From NCBI RefSeq assembly GCF_001641125.1, contig NZ_LWLP01000001.1, positions 1,482,225 to 1,546,224 on the forward strand: DNA of 64,000 nucleotides, read 5' to 3'. This document shows positions 8,776 through 16,995 of this stretch, one piece after another. The first letter of the stretch is position 1, and each line of letters starts with the position of its first letter. A program made the translations under genes and the position numbers. A model generated the notes under the pieces. The model saw only the letters and a program-made list of their open reading frames with translations. It had not been told where the DNA came from and did not search any database. Source of the DNA: Arthrobacter sp. OY3WO11 (lineage in GTDB: Bacteria > Actinomycetota > Actinomycetes > Actinomycetales > Micrococcaceae).

Positions 8776-9156
8776 CTAGTGACCTCCGAGGGCGAGCGAC
8801 AGGTGGCGGATGGAGAAGGCGACCATGGTGACCAGCCAGAGGCCCAGGACTGCCCAGAGCATCTGACGCTGGTACTTGGCGCCCTTCTTCCAGAAGTCAA
8901 CCGCGATGATACGCAGGCCGTTGAATGCGTGGAAAACAATGGCGGCAACAAGGCCGGTTTCACCCAGGGCCATAAGGGGGTTCTTGTACGCACCGATCAC
9001 GGCGGTGTAGGCCTCGGGAGACACACGCACCAAGGAGGTGTCCAAAACGTGGACCAACAAGAAGAAAAAGATCACTACACCGGTAATGCGGTGTCCTACC
9101 CAGGACCACATGCCTTCACGGCCGCGGTACAAGGTGCCAGCTGGTTTTGTCGGCAC
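8776..9156 (-). CDS. sdhC: Succinate dehydrogenase cytochrome b556 subunit
   Basis: A 126-residue membrane anchor with three helices. It has the SdhC signatures GHRITGVVIFFFLLVHVLD and FHAFNGLR; histidines in these contribute to haem b and quinone sites. I chose the GTG at 9156 (MPTKPAGTLYRGREGMW) because GGGAGG lies 7 nt upstream. The open frame extends to 9384, but that part is unconserved and covers the promoter. It is the first gene of sdhCDAB. Confidence 0.93.
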   Translation of the reverse strand: MPTKPAGTLYRGREGMWSWVGHRITGVVIFFFLLVHVLDTSLVRVSPEAYTAVIGAYKNPLMALGETGLVAAIVFHAFNGLRIIAVDFWKKGAKYQRQMLWAVLGLWLVTMVAFSIRHLSLALGGH

Positions 9157-9244
9157 TGATAAACCTCCCTGCAACACAGCGGCGCTGGCATGAGATCCAC
9201 GCGGGGGGAACGCCTGCTGCGAGAGCACTCGTAGCTCGGGCCTA

Positions 9245-9273
9245 AATCTAGGCTCCGCTAACAGCTTATTCAA
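9245..9273 (-). promoter_or_regulatory. Predicted sdhCDAB promoter
   Basis: Reading the minus strand, TTGAAT (complement of 9268-9273) and TAGATT (complement of 9245-9250) are spaced by exactly 17 nt, giving a leader of about 80 nt before the sdhC GTG. The 306-nt gap between sdhC and manC holds this promoter and the manC -10 box; I see no gene in it. Confidence 0.5.
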
Positions 9274-9462
9274 TTTAGGAGCTCCTTGGTGACCAGCAGT
9301 GGCGCGGATCTTCCAAAAAAATGAGACAAAGGACACACTGCGCGCCGGTGGGTGCTCCGTGCGGGGCTGCTGGCCGGCCGGCATGAGGGTGGTTTGGGGA
9401 TTGAATAAGCGGAAAACTGCCTACGAAGGCGGCGCGCCGGGGTTCCGCTAAAGTAGGCGTTG

Positions 9463-10596
9463 ATGAGTACAGACAAAGTGACAAGCCCGGCATCCCCCCT
9501 TGACCGCTTCATTGCGGTGATCCCGGCCGGCGGTGTGGGGACCCGCCTCTGGCCCCTGTCACGCGCCGCAGCTCCCAAATTCCTTCACGACCTCACCGGC
9601 TCGGGCAGTACGCTCCTGCGCGCCACCTATGACCGGCTGCACCCGCTGGCCGGAAGCAAGGTGCTGGTGGTCACCGGAACGGCCCACCGGGATGCCGTGT
9701 GCCGGCAGCTTCCCGAAGTCCAGGATTCGGACCTCGTCCTCGAATCCGAGCCGAAGGACTCTGCGGCGGCGATCGGCCTTGCCGCGGCCATCCTGCACGA
9801 ACGCGACCCCGACACCATCATGGGTTCCTTCGCTGCCGACCAGGTGATCAGCCCGGACAACCTTTTCCAGCAGGCCGTCCGCGAGGCAATTTACACAGCC
9901 GCGGCCGGCAAGATCGTGACCATCGGCATCAAGCCCACCCACCCCTCCACGGGGTTCGGCTACATTCGATCCGGCCAGGAACTGCACATCGAGGGCGCTC
10001 CCAGTGCCCTTGACGTGGTGGAGTTCGTGGAAAAGCCGGACGAGGCAGTGGCCCAGCAGTACGTGGACAGCGGCAACTACGTGTGGAACGCCGGGATGTT
10101 CGTGGCACCGGTCGCCCTGCTGCTCAAGCACCTGGAAGCCAACCAGCCGGAACTGTTCCGCGGCCTGCAGGAAATCGCCCAGGCGTGGGACACCCCCGCC
10201 CGCGACGAGGTCACCGCCCGGGTATGGCCCACCCTGCCCAAGATCGCCATCGACTACGCGGTGGCCGAGCCTGCCGCCGAGGCCGGGGACGTCGCCGTCG
10301 TGCCCGGTTCCTTCCGCTGGGACGACGTCGGGGACTTCGCCTCCGTGGGCCGGCTCAACAGCGCCAAGGAAGTGGACGACGTCACGGTGCTTGGCGAAGG
10401 CGCGCGTGTCTTCACGGAAAATTCCAGCGGTGTGGTGGTTACGGATACCAAGCGCGTCATTGCCCTGATCGGAATCCAGGACGTCGTCATCGTTGACACG
10501 CCGGACGCCCTCCTGGTGACCACCATGGCAAACTCGCAGCGGGTGAAGGCCGCCGTTGATGCCCTCAAGGCCAGCGGGGACACCGACGTCCTTTGA
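9463..10596 (+). CDS. manC: Mannose-1-phosphate guanylyltransferase
   Basis: A 377-residue sugar nucleotidyltransferase that makes GDP-mannose from mannose-1-phosphate and GTP for cell-wall and lipid glycosylation. The pyrophosphorylase signature GGVGTRLWPLSR and a later FVEKPDE are clear. At this length it lacks the C-terminal isomerase domain of bifunctional enzymes. A left-handed beta-helix-like C-terminus (VLGEGARVFTENSSGVVV) follows. The ATG at 9463 is preferred over the adjacent TTG at 9460. TAAAGT (9449-9454) lies 8 nt before it with no Shine-Dalgarno sequence, so the mRNA may be leaderless. It is monocistronic or followed by the M20 gene, which has its own -10 box. Confidence 0.9.
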   Translation: MSTDKVTSPASPLDRFIAVIPAGGVGTRLWPLSRAAAPKFLHDLTGSGSTLLRATYDRLHPLAGSKVLVVTGTAHRDAVCRQLPEVQDSDLVLESEPKDSAAAIGLAAAILHERDPDTIMGSFAADQVISPDNLFQQAVREAIYTAAAGKIVTIGIKPTHPSTGFGYIRSGQELHIEGAPSALDVVEFVEKPDEAVAQQYVDSGNYVWNAGMFVAPVALLLKHLEANQPELFRGLQEIAQAWDTPARDEVTARVWPTLPKIAIDYAVAEPAAEAGDVAVVPGSFRWDDVGDFASVGRLNSAKEVDDVTVLGEGARVFTENSSGVVVTDTKRVIALIGIQDVVIVDTPDALLVTTMANSQRVKAAVDALKASGDTDVL

Positions 10597-10652
10597 TGTA
10601 ACGCGGCGACCGTGATGGCCGGTAATTACCCGACCCTCGCTAGAGTGAAACA

Positions 10653-11852
10653 GTGCGCAACTACACTACTGAAGCCGAGCCCACCGACCTGGTGGCTCCG
10701 TGGCTCGAGCCGCTACTGCCGGAACTTATCGACTTCCGGCGTGACCTGCACGCGCATCCGGAACTGTCCTTCAAGGAGTTCCGCACCACGGACAAGCTGG
10801 CCGAACGGCTCGAGGCCGCTGGCCTCACGCCCCGCCGCCTCGAAGGAACCGGTCTCACCGTGGACGTGGGGGAGGGGCCCATCGCCACGGCGCTTCGTGG
10901 TGATATTGACGCCCTGCCCATCATTGAGGAAACAGGGCTGCCCTTCGCCTCGAAGAACCACGGTGTCACCCACGCCTGCGGCCATGACGTCCACACCACC
11001 ACCATGCTGGGCATCGCCCTGGTGCTGCACCGGATGCACAAGGAAGAGCCGCTGGGGGCCACCGTCCGCATCATCTTCCAGCCCGCCGAGGAAACCATGC
11101 CCGGCGGCGCCCACGCCTGCATCGAACAGGGGGTGCTGGAGGGCGTTCCGCGGATCCTGGCACTGCACTGCGATCCGCGGATCGAGGTGGGCAAGATCGG
11201 TACCCGCATCGGCGCCATCACCTCAGCTTCCGACACCATCCGCATCGAGCTGTCAGGGCGCGGCGGACACACCTCCCGCCCGCACCTGACCGAAGAACTG
11301 GTGTTCGCGCTGGCGCAGATCGCGGTCAACGTGCCTGCTGTCCTCTCGCGCCGGGTGGATGTCCGCAGCGGAGTCTCCGTGGTCTGGGGGCAGATCTCCG
11401 CAGGATCCGCACCCAACGCAATTCCCGGCACCGGCTACATGGCGGGAACCATGCGCTGCCTGGACCGCGACGCCTGGCACGAGGCCGGCGAACTCCTGGA
11501 CGAGGTGGTCCACCAGGTGGCGGCACCTTACGGTGTGGACGTCCGGCTCGAGCACACCAGGGGAGTCCCTCCGGTGGTCAACTCCGAGCACGAAACCGCC
11601 ATCATCGAGGCGGCCGCCCGCGCCGAAATCGGCGAAAGTGCCGTGGTCCTGACGCCGCAGTCCATGGGCGGGGAGGATTTCGCGTGGTTCCTCGCCGAAC
11701 TTCCCGGCGCCATGATGCGCCTGGGCACCAAGACGCCCGGAGGCGAGGAGTACGACCTGCACCGCGGTGATTACATCGTGGACGAGCAGGCCCTCGGCCT
11801 GGGGATCCGGGTCCTGACGGCGGCGGCGCTGCGCACCATCCGCCACCGCTAG
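10653..11852 (+). CDS. M20 family amidohydrolase (hippurate/indoleacetyl-amino-acid hydrolase type)
   Basis: A 399-residue metal-dependent amidohydrolase that removes N-acyl groups from amino acids or similar amides. Metal ligands are visible in HACGHDVHTT (Cys109, His111 region), the Glu146-Glu147 pair in PAEETMPGG, and a later MGGEDFAWFL. A lid/dimerisation domain occupies about 185-300 (SGRGGHTSRPH). It starts at GTG 10653, with TAGAGT (10641-10646) 6 nt ahead and no ribosome site, which suggests leaderless translation. The exact substrate cannot be deduced; peptidoglycan or auxin-conjugate amides are possible. Confidence 0.88.
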   Translation: MRNYTTEAEPTDLVAPWLEPLLPELIDFRRDLHAHPELSFKEFRTTDKLAERLEAAGLTPRRLEGTGLTVDVGEGPIATALRGDIDALPIIEETGLPFASKNHGVTHACGHDVHTTTMLGIALVLHRMHKEEPLGATVRIIFQPAEETMPGGAHACIEQGVLEGVPRILALHCDPRIEVGKIGTRIGAITSASDTIRIELSGRGGHTSRPHLTEELVFALAQIAVNVPAVLSRRVDVRSGVSVVWGQISAGSAPNAIPGTGYMAGTMRCLDRDAWHEAGELLDEVVHQVAAPYGVDVRLEHTRGVPPVVNSEHETAIIEAAARAEIGESAVVLTPQSMGGEDFAWFLAELPGAMMRLGTKTPGGEEYDLHRGDYIVDEQALGLGIRVLTAAALRTIRHR

Positions 11853-11914
11853 GCCCGCGCCGCCCGCCGTCGTCGGGCTTTCGTCCTCCCATTCAACTTC
11901 TTGCATCCCGCACT

Positions 11915-11932
11915 TAAGTTGTGCACAACTTA
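11915..11932. promoter_or_regulatory. Perfect 18-bp palindrome, predicted OhrR operator
   Basis: TAAGTTGTGCACAACTTA is its own reverse complement. It sits just upstream of TACTAT (11939-11944), the likely -10 box of the ohrR gene, so a bound repressor would cover the -35 region. AT-rich dyads of this kind are bound by OhrR/MarR proteins. The next gene encodes an OhrR, so autoregulation is the simplest reading. Confidence 0.7.
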
Positions 11933-11954
11933 CTTGTGTACTATCGTTTTCTCC

Positions 11955-12389
11955 ATGACCGATGCACCCAGGCTGGACCACCAGGTCTGCTTTGCGCTCT
12001 ATTCCGCCTCCCGGGCCGCCACCGCGGTGTACCGCCCGGTCCTCGAGGAGCTGGGCCTGACCTATCCCCAGTACCTCGTGATGCTCGTGCTGTGGGAAAA
12101 CGAACCCCGCGGCGTGAAGGAGATCGGCGAAGAGCTCGGCCTGGACTCCGGCACCCTGTCGCCGTTGCTGAAGCGGCTGGAGGCCCTGGGGCTGTGTGAG
12201 CGCCGCCGGTCGGGCGAGGATGAGCGCCGCGTCGCCATCCATCTCACCCCCGCGGGGCGGGAGCTGAGCGGCAAGGCCGGTGCCATTCCGCAGCGGCTTG
12301 CGCAGGCCGCGGGGCTCACCGCGGAGGAGCTGGACCAGCTGCGCCACACGCTTGGCCGCCTGACGGCCGCGCTGCACGACGCGCACTGA
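11955..12389 (+). CDS. ohrR: OhrR-type MarR family peroxide sensor/repressor
   Basis: A 144-residue winged-helix repressor that senses organic hydroperoxides by oxidation of one cysteine. Cys12 in VCFALYSAS matches the OhrR sensor cysteine. Tyr26 and Tyr37 fall at the same distances (+14 and +25) as the two tyrosines that hydrogen-bond the sensor cysteine in Bacillus OhrR. The wing and recognition region (EIGEELGLDSGTLSPLLKRLE, RRSGEDERR) follow. The ATG at 11955 is chosen because an OhrR normally has a short N-terminus and TACTAT sits 10 nt upstream. It precedes ohr by 49 nt and is the likely regulator of the three-gene unit. Confidence 0.9.
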   Translation: MTDAPRLDHQVCFALYSASRAATAVYRPVLEELGLTYPQYLVMLVLWENEPRGVKEIGEELGLDSGTLSPLLKRLEALGLCERRRSGEDERRVAIHLTPAGRELSGKAGAIPQRLAQAAGLTAEELDQLRHTLGRLTAALHDAH

Positions 12390-12438
12390 CGGCAACGGAT
12401 CAGAACTTTTCATCCCACCAACACGACGGAGATAACCC

Positions 12439-12867
12439 GTGAAACCTCTTTACACTGCCGAGGCCCTCGCTTCCGGCGAAGGACGCGACGGCACTGCGCG
12501 GACCAACGACGGCAAACTGAATGTCACCCTGTCCAGCCCCGTCGAACTGGGCGGAAGCGGCCAGGGGACCAACCCTGAGCAGCTCTTCGCCGCCGGATAT
12601 GCGGCCTGTTTCCACTCTGCCCTCCGGCTGGTGGGCCGCAAGGAACAGGCCGACCTGACCGACTCCGCCGTGGCCGCGAAGGTCCACCTGGGCCAACTCG
12701 GGGACGCCGGCTTTGGACTTGCCGCGGAGCTGGAGATTGCCCTGCCCGCGCTGGACCTTGCCACGGCCGAGGCGCTGGTGGCCAAGGCGCACCAGATCTG
12801 CCCCTACTCCAACGCAACCCGCGGCAATATTTCCGTCGACATCAAGATCCTGGAGTTCGCCGCATGA
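12439..12867 (+). CDS. ohr: Organic hydroperoxide resistance protein (Ohr peroxidase)
   Basis: A 142-residue Ohr/OsmC-fold thiol peroxidase that reduces organic and lipid hydroperoxides to alcohols. The catalytic Cys57 (GYAACFHS), resolving Cys121 (HQICPYSNATRGN), Arg16 (GEGRDG) and Glu47 are all in place for the Ohr subfamily rather than OsmC. GTG start with GGAGA a few bases upstream. It follows ohrR and overlaps the next reductase gene by 4 nt (ATGA). Ohr enzymes are usually recycled by lipoyl proteins. Confidence 0.94.
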   Translation: MKPLYTAEALASGEGRDGTARTNDGKLNVTLSSPVELGGSGQGTNPEQLFAAGYAACFHSALRLVGRKEQADLTDSAVAAKVHLGQLGDAGFGLAAELEIALPALDLATAEALVAKAHQICPYSNATRGNISVDIKILEFAA

Positions 12868-13874
12868 GCCTTCCTTCCGTTACCCGCGAAATCCAGCTGG
12901 CCTCGCGCCCGGTGGGCCGTCCCGTCCCGGAGAATTTCCGGCTGGCCGAGTCTGCGCTGCCCGAACTTGGTGACGGCCAGATCCTGGTCCGGAACCTGTT
13001 CATCTCGGTTGATCCCTACATGCGCGGCCGCATGAATGACGTGAAGTCCTATTCCGCTCCGTTCGCCCTGGATAAAGCGCTCGACGGCGGCGCGGTGGGC
13101 GAGGTGCTGGCGTCCCGTTCCAGCCAGCACAAGGAGGGCGACGTCGTCGTGCATTCCCTTGGCTGGCGGGAGTATGCGGTGGTTGAGGGGGATGCGGCCA
13201 CCACCGCCGACACTGGGCTGGCGCCGGCGTCCGCGTTCCTGGGCGCCCTGGGCATGACCGGACTCACGGCCTACGCAGGCCTGCTGAAAGTTGCGGAGTT
13301 CGCTCCGGGAGATGCGGTATTCGTCTCCGGTGCAGCCGGAGCCGTGGGCTCGCTGGTGGGCCAGATCGCCAAGGCAATGGGCGCTTCGCGCGTCATCGGC
13401 TCGGCAGGCTCGCCCGCCAAGGTGGCCCGGCTGCTGGAGCTCGGCTTTGACGCCGCCTTCGACTACCACGACGGGCCGGTTCGGGATCAGCTGGAAAAGG
13501 CTGCCGGTCCCAACGGCATCGACGTGTACTTCGACAACGTGGGCGGCGAACACCTTGAAGCGGCGCTGTCCGTCCTCAACGTGGGCGGACGCGTGGCCAT
13601 GTGCGGCGCGATAGCCCAGTACAACTCCACCGAACCGACTCCCGCGCCCCGCAACCTGATGCTCGCCATCGGCAAGCAGCTCACCCTCAAGGGTTTCCTG
13701 GTGGGCGGCCAGCGGCAGCACGCCGCGGAGTTCGCCGGGAAGATGGCTGGCTGGCTGGCTGACGGCACTGTCCGCTACGACGAGACCATCGTTGAGGGAC
13801 TGGACAACGCTCCGCAGGCCTTCATGGACCTCCTGGACGGCGCCAACACCGGAAAAATGCTGGTCCGGCTCTAA
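12864..13874 (+). CDS. Zinc-free NADP-dependent MDR oxidoreductase (CurA/leukotriene B4 dehydrogenase-like)
   Basis: A 336-residue medium-chain reductase that probably reduces alpha,beta-unsaturated ketones and aldehydes with NADPH. Family hallmarks: ISVDPYMRGRMND near 50-62, the Rossmann loop SGAAGAVGSLVGQIAKAMGA, and DVYFDNVGGEHLEAAL. No structural-zinc cysteines are seen. It is translationally coupled to ohr (4-nt overlap). This suggests it detoxifies reactive enones and aldehydes produced from peroxidised lipids, complementing Ohr; that pairing is an inference. Confidence 0.87.
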   Translation: MSLPSVTREIQLASRPVGRPVPENFRLAESALPELGDGQILVRNLFISVDPYMRGRMNDVKSYSAPFALDKALDGGAVGEVLASRSSQHKEGDVVVHSLGWREYAVVEGDAATTADTGLAPASAFLGALGMTGLTAYAGLLKVAEFAPGDAVFVSGAAGAVGSLVGQIAKAMGASRVIGSAGSPAKVARLLELGFDAAFDYHDGPVRDQLEKAAGPNGIDVYFDNVGGEHLEAALSVLNVGGRVAMCGAIAQYNSTEPTPAPRNLMLAIGKQLTLKGFLVGGQRQHAAEFAGKMAGWLADGTVRYDETIVEGLDNAPQAFMDLLDGANTGKMLVRL

Positions 13875-13890
13875 GGCGGACCGGCCCCGC

Positions 13891-13936
13891 CCAACCAGCA
13901 GGGGTGCCGCTTTCACCCGGCGCCCCTACTGGTTGG
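13891..13936 (+). terminator. Hairpin ending the ohrR-ohr-reductase unit
   Basis: CCAACCAG...AGGGGTGCCG pairs with CGGCGCCCCTACTGGTTGG across a short loop, with one C/A mismatch and one G-U pair. No T-tract follows, so termination is probable but not certain. The gap to the next gene (13937-14129) must also hold the promoter of the BMP gene, but I cannot place it. Confidence 0.6.
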
Positions 13937-14129
13937 TAACAACTTGTAAACAATCTTCGGGATACCCTGCCGCCGTGCTACGGGCACGTGGCGCAGGCCA
14001 CTAAAGTTGGTGCCATCAGTGCGCTCCGGCGCAGTGCTGCGTGCCCTCAGTGAAAACAGAATTTCAGTGCAGAAACGGACACTCATTGAATTCGAGCCGT
14101 AGCGCCTCTCTCTTCATCCTGGAGGAAAA

Positions 14130-15239
14130 TTGAAGAACTCACTGCGTGCAAGTTTCAAGCGGGGTTCAATGGCCGGCGTGGCTACCCTCGGTGCTTCGGC
14201 GCTTCTGTTGACCGCCTGCGGCGCAGCACCCGAAGCCGGAAGCACCTCAACGGCGGAAGCCAGCGACTACACCGGCTGCATCGTCTCCGACTCCGGCGGG
14301 TTCGATGACCAGTCCTTCAACCAGTCCTCCTACGAAGGACTGAAGAAGGCCGAGACCGACCTGGGGATCAAGGTCAACCAGGTCGAGTCCAAAACCAACA
14401 ACGACTTCGAGCCGAACCTGCGCGCCATGGTCAGCGCCGGCTGCGACCTCACCGTCACGGTGGGGTTCCTGCTGGGCGACGCCACCAAGGCCCAGGCCGA
14501 GGCCAACCCGGACAGCCACTTCGCGATTGTCGACTTCGGCTACGAGACCCCTATCGCCAACGTCAAGCCGATCATCTACGACACCGCCCAGGCAGCGTTC
14601 CTCGCCGGGTACCTCGCAGCCGGCACCACCAAGACCGGCACGGTTGCCACCTTTGGCGGCATCAAGCTGCCCACCGTCACGATCTTCATGGACGGCTACG
14701 CGGATGGCGTCAAGTACTACAACGAGCAGAAGGGCAAGGACGTCAAGCTCCTTGGCTGGAACAAGGAAGCCCAGGACGGCAGCTTCACCGGCGACTTCGA
14801 GAAGCAGGACGTCGGCAAGCAGCTCACCCAGAACTTCCTGGACCAGGGCGCAGATATCGTCATGCCCGTAGCAGGTCCGGTGGGCAAGGGCGCCGGCTCC
14901 GCACTCAAGGAAGCCAAAGCTGCCGGCAAGGACGTCAAGCTGATCTGGGTTGACTCCGACGGCTACCTGACGGCACCCGATTACAAGGACATCATGCTGT
15001 CCTCCGTCATGAAGACGATGGGCGACGCCGTGGAAGCCGTAGTGAAGGATGACAAGGAAGGCAACTTCGACAACACCCCGTACGTGGGCACGCTGGCCAA
15101 TGACGGCGTCCAGCTGGCACCGTTCCACGACCTCGACTCCCAGGTCCCCGCAGAACTGAAGTCCGAGCTTGAGCAGATCAAGAAGGACATCATCGACGGG
15201 AAACTGAAGATCGAATCCGAGGCAAGCCCGAAGGCCTGA
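14130..15239 (+). CDS. BMP family nucleoside-binding lipoprotein
   Basis: A 369-residue BMP/PnrA/Med-type lipoprotein that should bind nucleosides outside the membrane for the ABC system encoded next. The signal peptide ends in LLLTAC (lipid Cys30). Family features are SDSGGFDDQSFNQSSYEGL near the mature N-terminus and VDFGYETPIANVKPI. The start is TTG at 14130, supported by GGAGGAAAA immediately upstream. It is followed by a very strong intrinsic terminator before the ATPase gene, so binding protein and transporter genes may be expressed at different levels. Downstream cdd, deoA and add support a nucleoside ligand. Confidence 0.9.
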   Translation: MKNSLRASFKRGSMAGVATLGASALLLTACGAAPEAGSTSTAEASDYTGCIVSDSGGFDDQSFNQSSYEGLKKAETDLGIKVNQVESKTNNDFEPNLRAMVSAGCDLTVTVGFLLGDATKAQAEANPDSHFAIVDFGYETPIANVKPIIYDTAQAAFLAGYLAAGTTKTGTVATFGGIKLPTVTIFMDGYADGVKYYNEQKGKDVKLLGWNKEAQDGSFTGDFEKQDVGKQLTQNFLDQGADIVMPVAGPVGKGAGSALKEAKAAGKDVKLIWVDSDGYLTAPDYKDIMLSSVMKTMGDAVEAVVKDDKEGNFDNTPYVGTLANDGVQLAPFHDLDSQVPAELKSELEQIKKDIIDGKLKIESEASPKA

Positions 15240-15250
15240 TCCCTGCCTGA

Positions 15251-15298
15251 GCGCCACCCCCGGCCGGTTACCGACTGGCCGGGCGGTGGCGCTTTTTT
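15251..15298 (+). terminator. Intrinsic terminator after the BMP lipoprotein gene
   Basis: GCGCCACC plus CCGGCC (15251-15264) pairs with GGCCGG plus GGTGGCGC, followed by TTTTTT. It lies between the binding-protein gene and its ATPase gene. Either partial read-through or a second promoter at about 15300-15417 must supply the transporter mRNA. Confidence 0.85.
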
Positions 15299-15417
15299 GC
15301 TGGCTGCCCCGCACCGGACCGCAGCCCGCGTATCCCAGGACTGCACCCACTAGGCTGGTGCTGCAGCCACATATCCCGTCCGGTCGATCACTGGACGCTT
15401 CGAGATTGGTCAGAGTT

Positions 15418-16995
15418 TTGAAACTTGAACTCAGAGGGATCACTAAACGCTTCGGCACCCTGCTTGCCAACGACCACATCGACGTGGTGGTTGAGCCCGG
15501 ACAGATCCACTGTCTCCTGGGTGAAAACGGGGCCGGCAAGTCCACCCTCATGAATGTGCTGTACGGCCTTTATGAACCGTCCGAGGGCGACATCCTCGTT
15601 GACGGCAGGCCTGTTTCCTTCCGCGGGCCCGGTGACGCCATGGAGGCGGGCATCGGCATGGTCCACCAGCACTTCATGCTGGTCCCCGTCTTCACCGTCG
15701 CGGAGAACGTGGCGCTGGGCGCCGAGCCCACCAAAGCCGCCGGGTTCCTCAACCTGGACGAGACGCGCCGCCGGATCAAGGAAATCTCGGACCAGTACGG
15801 GTTCGACGTTGATCCCGACGCCCTCGTGGAGGACCTGCCCGTTGGCGTCCAGCAGCGCGTTGAAATCATCAAGGCGCTGGTCCGCAACGCCAAAGTCCTC
15901 ATCCTGGACGAACCCACCGCCGTCCTGACACCCCAGGAAACCGACGAACTGCTGGACATCATGCGGCAGCTCAAGTCCGGCGGGACGTCCATCGTCTTCA
16001 TTTCGCACAAACTGCGGGAAGTCAAGGCAGTCTCGGACACCATCACGGTGATCCGGCGCGGCAAAGTGGTAGGGACGGCCGACCCGGCCGCCTCCACCAC
16101 CGAACTGGCATCCATGATGGTTGGCCGCGCCGTCAGCCTCACCCTGGACAAAGCCCCGGCACAGCCCAAGGAAAAGACGTTCGAGGTCCGGAACCTTACC
16201 GTCATCGCCCCCAACGGCCAGCACGTTGTGGACGGCCTCAGCTTCGACATCGCCCGCGGAGAGATCCTTGCTGTAGCCGGCGTGCAGGGCAACGGCCAGA
16301 CGGAACTGACCGAGGCGATCCTCGGCCTCCAGGACCGGGTGCACGGTTCCATCCTGCTGGACGGTCAGGAGCTCCTGGGCCGCAGCGTCAAAGAGGTGCT
16401 GAATGCCGGCGTAGGCTTCGTCCCCGAGGACCGCTCCGTTGACGGCCTGATCGGCACCTTTTCCATCGCGGAGAACCTGATCCTGGACCGGTACGATCAA
16501 GCGCCCTTCGCCAAGGGCATCAGCATGAGCCCTGCCAGGGTTCTGGAGAACGCCAAGAGCCGGATCGAGGAGTTCGATGTCCGGACGCCGTCGGGTGCAC
16601 TTGCTGCTGGAACGTTGTCCGGCGGCAACCAGCAGAAAGTGGTGATGGCCCGCGAGCTGTCCCGCCCGCTGCGATTATTCATTGCCTCCCAGCCCACCCG
16701 CGGCGTGGACGTGGGATCCATCGAGTTCCTGCACAAGCGGATTGTTGCCGAACGGGACCAAGGCACGCCGGTGATGATCATCTCCACCGAACTGGACGAG
16801 GTCATGGAACTGGCTGACCGCATTGCCGTGCTCTACAAAGGCAAGCTCGTGGGCGTGGTCCAGGCCGGCACCAGCCGCGACGTCCTGGGCCTCATGATGG
16901 CCGGCATCCCGCCCGAGGAACACGTCCAGGCCGGAAAGGCCGCGGACACCACCAGTACCAGCACCTCCGACGCCGAGGGAGGCGACCATGTCTGA
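15418..16995 (+). CDS. Nucleoside ABC transporter ATPase (tandem ATPase domains)
   Basis: A 525-residue cytoplasmic ATPase with two ABC domains, like RbsA/NupO. The first has an intact Walker A (GENGAGKST), Walker B (LILDEPTAVLT) and a Q-loop. The second has a degenerate Walker A (GVQGNGQTE) and a signature LSGGNQQKV, the usual arrangement for BMP-linked transporters. The open frame begins at 15286, but homology starts at KLELRGITKRFG, so I place the start at TTG 15418, with a weak ribosome site. It overlaps the first permease gene by 8 nt. It powers nucleoside import with the BMP lipoprotein and the two permeases. Confidence 0.9.
   Translation: MKLELRGITKRFGTLLANDHIDVVVEPGQIHCLLGENGAGKSTLMNVLYGLYEPSEGDILVDGRPVSFRGPGDAMEAGIGMVHQHFMLVPVFTVAENVALGAEPTKAAGFLNLDETRRRIKEISDQYGFDVDPDALVEDLPVGVQQRVEIIKALVRNAKVLILDEPTAVLTPQETDELLDIMRQLKSGGTSIVFISHKLREVKAVSDTITVIRRGKVVGTADPAASTTELASMMVGRAVSLTLDKAPAQPKEKTFEVRNLTVIAPNGQHVVDGLSFDIARGEILAVAGVQGNGQTELTEAILGLQDRVHGSILLDGQELLGRSVKEVLNAGVGFVPEDRSVDGLIGTFSIAENLILDRYDQAPFAKGISMSPARVLENAKSRIEEFDVRTPSGALAAGTLSGGNQQKVVMARELSRPLRLFIASQPTRGVDVGSIEFLHKRIVAERDQGTPVMIISTELDEVMELADRIAVLYKGKLVGVVQAGTSRDVLGLMMAGIPPEEHVQAGKAADTTSTSTSDAEGGDHV

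Noticed and set aside
14247..15551. A 434-codon minus-strand open frame
   Set aside because: Antisense to the BMP lipoprotein gene and its terminator; no recognisable domain.
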